DNA of 9,434 nucleotides from an uncultured Gammaproteobacteria bacterium (GTDB taxonomy: Bacteria > Pseudomonadota > Gammaproteobacteria > Rariloculales > Rariloculaceae): the NCBI GenBank assembly GCA_946887385.1, contig CAMPKU010000179.1:1-9434 (forward strand), read 5' to 3'. Below are positions 1 through 7,206 of the stretch, in pieces. The notes beneath the pieces are model-generated. The model was not told the origin of the DNA. It searched no databases and saw nothing but the letters and a program-made list of their open reading frames with translations. The first letter of the stretch is position 1. Every line of letters starts with the position of its first letter. A program made the translations under genes and the position numbers.

Positions 1-2
1 CG

Positions 3-257
3 CCGGACGGAGAAGGCTCGCTGCTCGATCACTCGCTGCTGTTGTACGGCTCGAATATGAGCAACAGCGACCGGCACAACAACTATCCGCTGCCGAATAT
101 CTTGGTGGGCGGCGCGAACGGCGGGTTGAAGGGCGGCCAGCACCTGGAGCTGCCCGAGTACACGCCGTTCTCGAACCTGCTCCTTACCGTCGTCAACAAA
201 GCCGGGCTCGACATGAAGAGCATCGGTGACAGCACGGGCGAGATCGCGGGCGTCTAG
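3..257 (+). CDS. DUF1552 family protein, C-terminal part (5' end outside window)
   Basis: The frame is open from the left edge and ends at TAG 255-257, giving about 84 residues of a C-terminus. I recognise the DUF1552 C-terminal pattern: LLLYGSNMSNSDRHNNYPLPN, then ILVGGANGG, a KGGQHLELP segment, a hydrophobic NLLLTVVNKAG stretch and the closing GDSTGEI. Full-length family members are about 400-450 residues, so roughly four fifths of the gene lies upstream. Family knowledge: DUF1552 proteins usually carry Tat signals and are often encoded next to DUF1592/DUF1588-type cytochrome-like proteins. Their biochemical role is unknown. The next gene begins about 26 bases after this stop, on the same strand, so the two are probably co-transcribed. 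I am confident of the family, but nothing here shows a reaction. An in-frame TTG at 42 is internal and is not the start. Confidence 0.85.
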   Translation, partial: PDGEGSLLDHSLLLYGSNMSNSDRHNNYPLPNILVGGANGGLKGGQHLELPEYTPFSNLLLTVVNKAGLDMKSIGDSTGEIAGV

Positions 258-270
258 GGATCAGGGAATT

Positions 271-276
271 GGGGAG
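271..276 (+). promoter_or_regulatory. Ribosome binding site favouring GTG 284
   Basis: GGGGAG lies 7 bases before GTG 284. The competing in-frame starts are TTG 269, served only by AGGGA at 256-260, and TTG 278, which lies almost on top of this site. The GTG start also leaves a normal-length N-region ahead of the twin-arginine motif. This is a choice by spacing and is not proven. Confidence 0.5.
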
Positions 277-283
277 CTTGGAA

Positions 284-1231
284 GTGCGCGAAGGGGCTTC
301 GAGCACGGTGCACGCGAGCCGGCGCGATGTGCTGCGCGGGCTCGCGGCCCTGAGTCTCGCGCCGCTCGGCACGCAGGTGGCGCACGCGCAGGGCACCATC
401 GACGTCGCCGACGTGGCGCCCGGGCTCAAAGTGCTGCGAGTTTCCGGCGTCAACGTCGTCACGCTGGCGACGAATGCCGGCTCGGTCGTCGTCGACAGTG
501 GCCCCGCGGCGGCCAAAGACCAGCTGCTCGCTGCGCTGCGCGAGCTCGGCGGCGCGGACGGCAACGTGGCCGCGCTCGTCAACACGCATTGGCACCCCGA
601 TCAGACGGGCGCGAACGAAGCGCTCGGCACGGCCGGCGCCACAATTTTCGCCCACGACAAGACCCGCCAGCGGCTGCGCGCGGGCTGGTATGTACCCGCA
701 GAGGATCGCTACGAGAAGCCGCTGCCACCCGCTGCCCTTCCGACGAAAACGTTCCACACCGACGACAGCGCAACCGTCGGCGACGTGCGCATCGAATTCG
801 GTTATCTATTGGAAGCGCACACCGACGGCGACGCTTACGTCCGCTTCCCAGAAGCGAACGTCATCGCGGCCGGCGACGCCCTCTCGCCCGAGCGCGACCC
901 CGTGCTTGATTGGTTCGGCGGCGGCTGGCTCGGCGGCCGCGTCGATTCATTGAAGAAGCTGGTCGCCCTCGGTGACGCGCGCACCCGGTACGTGCCGAGC
1001 GTGGGTCCGCCCGTGGGCCGCGCCGAAGTGCAGGCCGAGCACGATCTGCTGCTCGCCGTCTTCGACCGCATTGTCGTGAATGTGCGGCTCGGCCAAACGC
1101 CGGACGACATGCTGGACGAAGGCGTGCTCGACGGGTTGCCGCGCACGTTTGAAGATCCCGCCAAGTTCCTTTACGACGCGCACAAGGGGTTCTGGGCACA
1201 CCACAACAAGCTCATGAACGACATCGTATGA
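284..1231 (+). CDS. Tat-exported metallo-beta-lactamase-fold protein with degenerate metal site
   Basis: With GTG 284 the product has 315 residues. It opens with a twin-arginine signal, SRRDVLRGLAAL at residues 12-23, with likely cleavage after AHA near residue 35, so it should be exported folded. The MBL core is visible. A VVVDSGP strand is followed by THWHPDQTG, giving H102, H104 and D106. Next come AHTDGDAYV with H179, and VIAAGDALSP with D198. Two ligands expected in a binuclear enzyme differ: the HxHxDH histidine is Q107, and the usual PGHGP loop reads PSVGPPVG with V240 in place of His. Site 1 and the bridging Asp therefore look intact while site 2 lacks histidines. It may be a mononuclear hydrolase, use another metal, or have a non-catalytic role. 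The substrate is unknown. The gene overlaps the ankyrin gene by ATGA. TTG 269 is an alternative start that adds five residues. Confidence 0.88.
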   Translation: MREGASSTVHASRRDVLRGLAALSLAPLGTQVAHAQGTIDVADVAPGLKVLRVSGVNVVTLATNAGSVVVDSGPAAAKDQLLAALRELGGADGNVAALVNTHWHPDQTGANEALGTAGATIFAHDKTRQRLRAGWYVPAEDRYEKPLPPAALPTKTFHTDDSATVGDVRIEFGYLLEAHTDGDAYVRFPEANVIAAGDALSPERDPVLDWFGGGWLGGRVDSLKKLVALGDARTRYVPSVGPPVGRAEVQAEHDLLLAVFDRIVVNVRLGQTPDDMLDEGVLDGLPRTFEDPAKFLYDAHKGFWAHHNKLMNDIV

Positions 1232-2748
1232 ACAAGCTCATCGCTGCCGCGGCGATCACGCTCGCCTCGATGCCCGCATTCGCACAGAGCCCGCTCGCCG
1301 ACGCCATCGAGAACGGCCGCCGTGAGGCGGCGCTCGAGCTGATCGCCGAAGGCGCCGACGTGAACATGGCGCAAGGCGACGGCACCACGCCGCTGCATTG
1401 GGCCGCGTACCACCTCGACACGGAGCTCGTCGAACGGCTCATCGACCGCGGCGCGCGAGCGAACACGCTGAACAGCTACGGCGCGAGCCCGCTCGGAGAG
1501 GCCGCAAAGGCCGCAAATGCAGACTTGGTTGAGCTGCTGCTCAAAGCCGGCGCGCAGGTCGACGCCGCCAACGCCGACGGTGAGACCGCGCTGATGCTCA
1601 CCGCGCGCACGGGCTCCGCCGAAGTGGCCCGCCTGCTCATCGACGCGGGCGCCGACGTCAACGCGCGCGAGTCGTGGCGCGAGCAGACGGCGTTGATGTG
1701 GGCCGCCGAGGGCGCAACTCCTGAGCTCGTGAAGCTGCTCATCGCCCACGGCGCGGACGTGCTGGCGCGCGCCGCCGCGAACGATTGGGGCTCGCAGATC
1801 ACGAGCGAGCCGCGCGCGCAGTACCGACCGACGGGCGGGCTCACGGCGCTGCTCTACGCCGCACGCTCCGGGTGTGCCGAGTGCGTGCGCTCGATTCTCG
1901 CCGCGGGCGAGCACGTCGACCGGCCGACGCCCGACGGCGTGACGGCGCTGATGCTGGCCATCGACAACTACGAATTCGACACGGCCAAAGCTTTGCTGGA
2001 AGCGGGCGCGAACCCGCACCTGTCGGACTGGTGGGGCCGCACGGCGTTGTATCTTGCCGTGGACATGAACAGCTACGTGCCGCGCGGCGGCGCGGCGCAC
2101 ACCCGGTCGACGACCACCGCCATGGACCTCGTGCGCACGCTGCTGGCGGCCGGCGTGGAGGTGAACCCTCAGCTCAACTTCCACCGGCCCGGGCGCGGCG
2201 GCAACAGCGCGCGGTTCGTCGACGACCTGCTGACGACCGGCGCCACGCCGCTGCTGCGGGCCGCGATCATGCACGACGAGGCCGCGATGCGGGCACTGCT
2301 CGAAGCCGGCGCGCGCGTCGACCTGCCGAACGTGATGGGCGTAACGCCGCTGATGGCCGCGGCCGGCATCGGCGTACGCGAGCCCGGCTTCGGCGCGAAC
2401 CGCGCGCCGGACTTCACGAGCAAACAGATCGAGAGCGAGGTCGTGGCGTCGCTCGCCATCCTGCTCGAGGCCGGCGCCGATGTGAACGCCGCCGTCACGG
2501 ACCTTCAGAGCCGCACGGCGCGCATCGCGCGGCAAAGCTCGATGACGGATCGCCAAGGACAGACGGCACTGCACTCGGCCGCCGCGCGCGGCTGGCCCGA
2601 GGTCGTGGAATATCTGCTCGAGCAAGGCGCGAACCCGGCGCTCGAGGACGAGCGCGGCCGCACAGCGCTCGACCTCGCCACCACACCCGTGCAGGGCCGG
2701 CCCGTGCCGAACTCGGAAAGCATCGCCACAAGGCTAAGAGACGGCTAG
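1228..2748 (+). CDS. Exported ankyrin-repeat protein
   Basis: The product has 506 residues. It starts with a Sec signal (MNKLIAAAAITLASMPAFA, cleavage after A19), so the repeats should sit in the periplasm or outside. The rest is about eleven ankyrin repeats with typical TPLHWAA / TALMLTA / LLLKAGAQVD and LLIDAGADVN patterns, starting near residue 21 and continuing to about residue 490. The array is broken by insertions: about 20 residues near 183-205 (around DWGSQITSEP), a segment around YVPRGGAAHT plus a HRPGRGGNSARFVDDLL block in the middle, and a longer one near residues 390-440. No enzymatic domain is seen. Ankyrin arrays bind proteins, so a scaffold or chaperone-like role for the neighbouring exported enzymes is possible but inferred. 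The start overlaps the MBL stop in ATGA and no good Shine-Dalgarno precedes it, so translation is probably coupled to the MBL gene. Confidence 0.9.
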   Translation: MNKLIAAAAITLASMPAFAQSPLADAIENGRREAALELIAEGADVNMAQGDGTTPLHWAAYHLDTELVERLIDRGARANTLNSYGASPLGEAAKAANADLVELLLKAGAQVDAANADGETALMLTARTGSAEVARLLIDAGADVNARESWREQTALMWAAEGATPELVKLLIAHGADVLARAAANDWGSQITSEPRAQYRPTGGLTALLYAARSGCAECVRSILAAGEHVDRPTPDGVTALMLAIDNYEFDTAKALLEAGANPHLSDWWGRTALYLAVDMNSYVPRGGAAHTRSTTTAMDLVRTLLAAGVEVNPQLNFHRPGRGGNSARFVDDLLTTGATPLLRAAIMHDEAAMRALLEAGARVDLPNVMGVTPLMAAAGIGVREPGFGANRAPDFTSKQIESEVVASLAILLEAGADVNAAVTDLQSRTARIARQSSMTDRQGQTALHSAAARGWPEVVEYLLEQGANPALEDERGRTALDLATTPVQGRPVPNSESIATRLRDG

Positions 2749-2771
2749 GTCGTTCGTTGCGGCCAGCCGCC

Positions 2772-2775
2772 GGAG
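2772..2775 (+). promoter_or_regulatory. Ribosome binding site of the PQQ dehydrogenase gene
   Basis: GGAG lies 7 bases before ATG 2783, inside the 34-base gap after the ankyrin stop. No promoter-like hexamers are evident in this short gap, so the gene is probably read from the same transcript as the genes before it. Confidence 0.6.
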
Positions 2776-2782
2776 CTGATCC

Positions 2783-4597
2783 ATGAGAAGTCGATTCGCT
2801 GCGCTTCCTGTGCTGTCGGCTGTGCTCGTCGCGGCCGGCACCGAAGCGCAACGCACGCCCGCGGCGCCGCCGAAGTTCACGGCGCAGGAGCTCACGGCGC
2901 CGCCCACTGGCGGCTGGATCACGAACGGCGGCAACGTCTACAACCAGCGCTACTCGCCGCTCGCGCACATCAACCGCGGCAACGTGGCCGCGCTTAAGCC
3001 GGCGTGGCGCACGCACTTGAACGGCTCGGGCACCGACAGCAAGTACTCGGGCCAAGCCCAAGCGCTCGTTTTCGACGGCGTGATCTACATCCCCACGGGC
3101 GCGAACGACGTGTTCGCACTCGACGCCGACACGGGCCGCATCCTCTGGACGCACGAAGCGCATCTCGACCCGAACATCACCGTAATTTGCTGCGGCTGGA
3201 TGAGCCGCGGCGTCGCGCTCGGCGACGGCAAGGTGTTTTCCGGCCAGCTCGACGGCAAGCTCGTGGCGCTCGATCACGCAACCGGCAACGTAGTGTGGCA
3301 AGTGCAGGCCGAGACGAACGACGAGGGCTTCAGCATCACGTCTGCCCCGCTCTACTACGACGGCCTCGTGATCACGGGCTTCGCCGGCGGTGACCGTGCG
3401 AGCCGCGGCCGTGTGAAGGCTTACGACGCGGACACCGGCAAGCTCGTCTGGACGTTCTATACCATTCCGGGGCCCGGCGAGATCGGGCACGACACCTGGC
3501 CGAGCTACAACGATGCCTGGGAATACGGCGGCGCCGCGGTGTGGCAGACGCCGGCCGTCGATCCCGAGCTCGGCCTCGTGTATTTCTCCACGGGCAACCC
3601 TGGGCCCGATCTCAACGGCTCAGTGCGGCCCGGTGACAATCTCTTCAGCGTATCGATGCTGGCCATCGACGCGAAAACCGGCGAATACCGCTGGCACTTT
3701 CAGCAGGTGCATCACGATCTGTGGGACTACGACTCCCCGAATCCCGTGGTGCTGTTCGACGCGCTGTACGACGGCGAGATGCGCAAGGGCATCGTCGAGA
3801 TCGGCAAGACCGGCTATGTCTACATCCTCGACCGCGTGACCGGCGAGCCGCTCGTCGGCATCGACGAAGTGCCCGTGCCGCAGGAGCCGCGTCAGGCGAC
3901 GGCCGCTACCCAGCCCATTCCGATCGGCGACGAGGTCATTCCGCACGAGATCGACATTCAGCCGGAAGGCTTTCCGCTCATCAACAACGGCCGCATCTTC
4001 ACGCCGTTTTGGGACGAGCCCGTGGTCGTGAAGCCGCTCGGTACGGGAGGCGCGAACTGGCCGCCGAGCTCGTACGATCCCGAGACGAATCTGTTCTACG
4101 TGTGCGCGGCCGACGGCGCCGCGGCCTACTCCACGAAGGAAGGCGGCGCCGAATGGGTGATGCCGCAGCCGGGCGGGCGTTACTTCGGCGGCGATTACAC
4201 GCGGTCGCGGGTGCCGCGCCGCGGCGTGTTCGCCGCCGTCGACGTCAGAACGAATCGGCTTGCGTGGCAGCAACAGTGGGGCGAAATGTGCTACGCGGGC
4301 TCGACCGTGACCGGCGGCGGGCTGATCTTCGTCGGCCGCAACGACGGCCGCTTGACCGCGCTCGACAAGGCCAGCGGCGATCTGCTTTGGGAGTATCAGA
4401 CGGACGCCGGCATTCACGCAGCCGTGAGCACGTTCGAGCGCAACGGGCGGCAGTACGTCATTGCACTCTCGGCGGGGTCTTTCTTCCCGGGAACCACCCG
4501 CGGCGACAGTGTGTACCTGTTCGCTCTAGACGGCGGCGGCGTCCAGGTGAGCGGCAGCGCCGAGCCGTCGGGCGGCGCGGCAGAGCTCGAGCACTAG
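2783..4597 (+). CDS. PQQ-dependent dehydrogenase (quinoprotein, no heme domain)
   Basis: The product has 604 residues, the usual size of a soluble methanol/ethanol-type quinoprotein. It has a Sec signal cleaved near A22 and is likely periplasmic. Beta-propeller motifs recur: LDADTGRILW, LDHATGNVVW, YDADTGKLVW, IDAKTGEYRW, VDVRTNRLAW, LDKASGDLLW. Adjacent cysteines C136-C137 match the vicinal disulfide ring of this superfamily. STGNPGP supplies the metal-ligand Asn (N272). HHDLWDYD at 310-317 supplies the catalytic Asp (D315), with a second Asp at 317. IGKTGYVYILD gives K342. The metal-binding Glu of methanol dehydrogenase appears replaced by D204 in GGDRASRG. There is no CxxCH, so electrons must go to a separate cytochrome c or other acceptor. 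The HHDLWDYD string also resembles glucose-dehydrogenase-type enzymes, so the substrate (alcohol, aldehyde or sugar) is not settled. It is the last gene of the plus-strand run. Confidence 0.92.
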   Translation: MRSRFAALPVLSAVLVAAGTEAQRTPAAPPKFTAQELTAPPTGGWITNGGNVYNQRYSPLAHINRGNVAALKPAWRTHLNGSGTDSKYSGQAQALVFDGVIYIPTGANDVFALDADTGRILWTHEAHLDPNITVICCGWMSRGVALGDGKVFSGQLDGKLVALDHATGNVVWQVQAETNDEGFSITSAPLYYDGLVITGFAGGDRASRGRVKAYDADTGKLVWTFYTIPGPGEIGHDTWPSYNDAWEYGGAAVWQTPAVDPELGLVYFSTGNPGPDLNGSVRPGDNLFSVSMLAIDAKTGEYRWHFQQVHHDLWDYDSPNPVVLFDALYDGEMRKGIVEIGKTGYVYILDRVTGEPLVGIDEVPVPQEPRQATAATQPIPIGDEVIPHEIDIQPEGFPLINNGRIFTPFWDEPVVVKPLGTGGANWPPSSYDPETNLFYVCAADGAAAYSTKEGGAEWVMPQPGGRYFGGDYTRSRVPRRGVFAAVDVRTNRLAWQQQWGEMCYAGSTVTGGGLIFVGRNDGRLTALDKASGDLLWEYQTDAGIHAAVSTFERNGRQYVIALSAGSFFPGTTRGDSVYLFALDGGGVQVSGSAEPSGGAAELEH

Positions 4598-4606
4598 TCA
4601 CCGGTT

Positions 4607-4633
4607 GCCGAACGGCTCCGGCCGAAGAGCGGC
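4607..4633. terminator. Possible weak bidirectional terminator between convergent genes
   Basis: The 35-base gap between the convergent stops contains CGGC-TCCG-GCCG at 4613-4624, a four-pair stem with a tetraloop. Outer GCCG at 4607-4610 could pair with CGGC at 4630-4633. No T-run follows on either strand, so it does not look like a standard intrinsic terminator. Its position is the main argument for it. Confidence 0.22.
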
Positions 4634-5025
4634 TAACGTCGCGGACGCCCTTCAGTGCCGGACCCGGCTGTGATGAACACGGCCGTGGCGCTTCCGTTCA
4701 CGTCCGCCGTATGCCACACGCCGGGCGGATTGATGGCGTACTCACCGGGGCGCAGCGTGGTGCGAACTTCCTTGCCGTCGATTTCCTGTACGAGCGTGAG
4801 CTCGCCGGCCGTGCAGATCACGACTTCGTGGCCGTTCGGGTGCACTTCCCAGCCCTCCCACGAAGCGTCGAACGTGAACATGGAGACGAGCCGGCCTTCG
4901 GCGCCGTCGCTCACGTGCCGCTGCATGTAAGCCGCGTACCACTCGACGCCCGTGAACTCGGGCTCCGCGACGGCGGTGGCGCCGCGGCCTAGATGGATCG
5001 GATTGCGCGAAAGATTGGGATTCAT
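4633..5025 (-). CDS. Small single-domain cupin protein
   Basis: The product has 130 residues and no signal peptide or membrane segment, so it is probably cytoplasmic. A cupin core is visible: WEVHPNGHEVVICTAGEL gives H62, H66 and E67, and the second motif PGEYAINPPGVWHTADV gives H105, forming the usual three-His-one-Glu metal set. GGGAG-type sequence lies 6 bases before ATG 5025, which supports this start. The gene begins 34 bases after the stop of the cytochrome-PQQ dehydrogenase and is the last gene of the minus-strand run. Family knowledge: such small cupins may be isomerases, dioxygenases or ligand sensors, and sequence alone does not separate these. A role in processing the product of the neighbouring oxidation is an inference. 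Conserved metal ligands argue against a purely structural role. Confidence 0.85.
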   Translation of the reverse strand: MNPNLSRNPIHLGRGATAVAEPEFTGVEWYAAYMQRHVSDGAEGRLVSMFTFDASWEGWEVHPNGHEVVICTAGELTLVQEIDGKEVRTTLRPGEYAINPPGVWHTADVNGSATAVFITAGSGTEGRPRR

Positions 5026-5059
5026 GAGCTACTCCCGTTGAGCAAGCGTAGCTTCGACA

Positions 5060-7180
5060 CTACCGCGGTAGCGCAAACACGTACAACGCATGGCCGCGAT
5101 TCGGCGGCGAGATCTCCGGCGTAAGGATCGACGGCACACCGCGCGGACTACCGCCGCCCAACCCCGTGGCGACCGCCACGTATTGCCGCCCATCCACCTC
5201 GAACGTAATCGGGAAGCCTTGCACGGAAGTCGCGAGCCGCGTCTCCCACAGCACCCGGCCGTCGCGCACGTCGACGGCTTTGAAGCTGCGGTCGAGGTCG
5301 CCGACGAACGCCAGGCCGGCGCCCGTCGAGAGCACGCCCGTGAGGAACGACGCGCGTTGCTCCAGCGCCCAGGTTTCCTCGAACGTGTCCACGTCGAACG
5401 CCGCCAGCTTGCCGACCATGCCGTTCGTGCCCGGCATCGTGAAGTAACGGCGATCGGCGCCGCCGCCGCTGCCGCCGCCGGGGCGCTGCTCGATCGGCTG
5501 GGCGCGCAGCGACATGCAGCTTTGCGACAGCGGGATGATCACTTGCCGCGTGGGGGCGTGATAGCTCATCGGGTGCCAGTTCTTGCCGCCGGCCGTGCTC
5601 GGGCACGAGTCCAGCCACTCGCCGACCTTGGCGTCCAAGATATCGTCGCGGTAGCGCGGCGTGCCGGTTTCGCGGTCGAAGCTCGCCCAAATGTTTTGGT
5701 ACACCGTTTCTGCATGATCGAGGTAGGCACCCGTCACGCGGTCGTGCTTCCAGAGGATGCCGTCCTTGCCCACCGAGAGCACCCACTTGTCGTCGCCGGA
5801 GTCGACGAGCACTCGCTCGTACACGACGTCGAGATCGAAGGCTTCGCCGGGCGCGTGCGAGTAGTACCACTTCAAGGCGCCGGTGCGTGCATCGAGTGCG
5901 AGCGTGGAGCTCGAATACAGCGCCACCTCGCGTGCATCCATGCCGCGGCTCGCGGGCATCCACGGCTTCGCCTGCGTGGTGCCCCAATACGTGAGCCCGA
6001 GCTCCGGATCGTAACTGCCCGTGATCCAGCTCTCGGCGCCCGCACGGTAAAGATCTGGCAGGCCGCCCCAGCTGTCGCCGCCCGGCTCGTTGGCGAGCGC
6101 CACCGTGCGAAAGCGCCACAGCTGCTCGCCGGTATCCGGGTCGTACGCGCTGATGAAGCACTTGTTCGCTTCGTAGACGGTGCACGTGCCCATGCCTTGG
6201 ATCAGCAAACCGTTCGCGACCAGCGGGCCGCTGTTCGTGGCATAGACATCCGGCATCTTCACGTCCCACACCGTCTCGCCCGTGGCCGCATCGAGCGCAA
6301 CGAGCCGCGCCTCCTGCGGCCGAATGGCCCACTCCCCGGCGCTCTGGAAGATCAGCTTCTCGTCGTACAGCACCAAGCCTCGCGGCGCGATGTCTGCGCC
6401 GACGTGGTGCTCCCAGATCAGCGCGCCCGTCGCGGCGTTCAACGCCTGCAGCACGCCGCCGGTGTTCGCAAGGTACATCGTGCCGTTGTAGACGATCGGC
6501 GCCGGCTGGTTCGTGCCGCCATCGCGCATCGGCCACGTCCAAGCGAGCGTGAGGCGCTCAACGTTCTGCGGCGTGATTTGCTTCAGAGGGCTCGAGCTCG
6601 TTGCGCTGTAGTCGTGGCGGAGCATCAGCCAGTCTTCGGGGCTCGGATTGCGCAGCGTGGCATCCGTCACCGGTACGAAACCGTCCACGGTGCCTTTCAC
6701 GACGACACCGGTGGGCGCTGCCGCCCGCGCCGGCGCGGCGCCGCCGGATGCGGGCCGTTGCGCAGCCGCCGCGATCGCCGCGGCCGCCAGCTCGCCGTTC
6801 GTTTGCGCGCCGATGCGGGCCGCCGTTGCGGCCGTCAGGGCGCTGCCCGCGGGCGTGGCGCCGTTCGATTGCAGGATGAAGGCGATGAGCGCCAGATACT
6901 CGTCCTCGCCGAGCGCGCCCGGGCGATCCGGCGGCATCGTATTGCGCAGCTGCGTGAGCAAATCGCTGGTGCTGCGGTCGGCCCATTTCGCAACGAACTC
7001 GGGCCCGGCGAGCACGGAGCCCGGCAACAGGCGCAGCGTGGGGCCGTGACAAACGGCGCAGTTCTGATCGTAGGCGGCGCGGCCGGTGGCGGCTTGACCC
7101 GTCGTGAACGCGTGCGCCGCGTCCACGAAGAGCGCCACAGCGGCCGAGGCGGCGAGCGGAGCGATCGCGGTTTTTCTCAC
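5060..7180 (-). CDS. Quinohemoprotein: N-terminal cytochrome c fused to PQQ dehydrogenase
   Basis: From GTG 7180 the product has 706 residues. A Sec signal (cleavage after AAHA, A24) is followed by a cytochrome c domain at about 25-115, with CAVCH at 41-45 and a candidate axial Met in NTMPPDRPG (M82). An Ala-rich linker spans about 115-160. A PQQ beta-propeller then runs to the C-terminus, with [40 protein letters not shown] and [10 protein letters not shown]. Classical quinohemoprotein alcohol dehydrogenases carry the heme at the C-terminus. Heme-first order is known from polyvinyl alcohol dehydrogenases, so that activity is one possibility. The active site is altered: the WDY motif reads FDLD (448-451), the GNP Asn region reads GTTQAKP, and no vicinal Cys pair is seen; C333 and C341 flank the equivalent loop. 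[10 protein letters not shown] keeps the Lys. It likely oxidises an alcohol and passes electrons through its own heme. Confidence 0.9.
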   Translation of the reverse strand: MRKTAIAPLAASAAVALFVDAAHAFTTGQAATGRAAYDQNCAVCHGPTLRLLPGSVLAGPEFVAKWADRSTSDLLTQLRNTMPPDRPGALGEDEYLALIAFILQSNGATPAGSALTAATAARIGAQTNGELAAAAIAAAAQRPASGGAAPARAAAPTGVVVKGTVDGFVPVTDATLRNPSPEDWLMLRHDYSATSSSPLKQITPQNVERLTLAWTWPMRDGGTNQPAPIVYNGTMYLANTGGVLQALNAATGALIWEHHVGADIAPRGLVLYDEKLIFQSAGEWAIRPQEARLVALDAATGETVWDVKMPDVYATNSGPLVANGLLIQGMGTCTVYEANKCFISAYDPDTGEQLWRFRTVALANEPGGDSWGGLPDLYRAGAESWITGSYDPELGLTYWGTTQAKPWMPASRGMDAREVALYSSSTLALDARTGALKWYYSHAPGEAFDLDVVYERVLVDSGDDKWVLSVGKDGILWKHDRVTGAYLDHAETVYQNIWASFDRETGTPRYRDDILDAKVGEWLDSCPSTAGGKNWHPMSYHAPTRQVIIPLSQSCMSLRAQPIEQRPGGGSGGGADRRYFTMPGTNGMVGKLAAFDVDTFEETWALEQRASFLTGVLSTGAGLAFVGDLDRSFKAVDVRDGRVLWETRLATSVQGFPITFEVDGRQYVAVATGLGGGSPRGVPSILTPEISPPNRGHALYVFALPR

Positions 7181-7188
7181 GTGGGTGA

Positions 7189-7193
7189 CCCTT
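7189..7193 (-). promoter_or_regulatory. Ribosome binding site deciding the GTG 7180 start
   Basis: On the minus strand AAGGG lies 8 bases before GTG 7180. The upstream in-frame TTG 7222 would overlap the CHRD gene's end and place 14 extra residues before an otherwise textbook signal peptide ([17 protein letters not shown]). I therefore take GTG 7180 as the start, leaving a 26-base gap to the CHRD stop. Confidence 0.65.
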
Positions 7194-7206
7194 GTAGCGT
7201 GCGCGT

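Noticed and set aside
226..953. Overlapping plus-strand frames over the MBL gene
   Set aside because: Arg-rich shadow sequence, whereas the MBL frame shows Tat signal and metal-binding motifs.
1171..2625. 484-codon open frame on the minus strand opposite the ankyrin gene
   Set aside because: Arg/His-rich, low-complexity translation with no signal or domain; it mirrors the GC-biased third positions of the ankyrin gene.
3620..4417. 265-codon minus-strand frame opposite the PQQ dehydrogenase
   Set aside because: No domain or signal, lies wholly within conserved propeller coding sequence on the other strand.
5459..5482. GCC/GCT triplet-rich run resembling a microsatellite
   Set aside because: It encodes a short Gly/Ser loop (GGGSGGG) in the quinohemoprotein and is imperfect, so it is explained as coding sequence.
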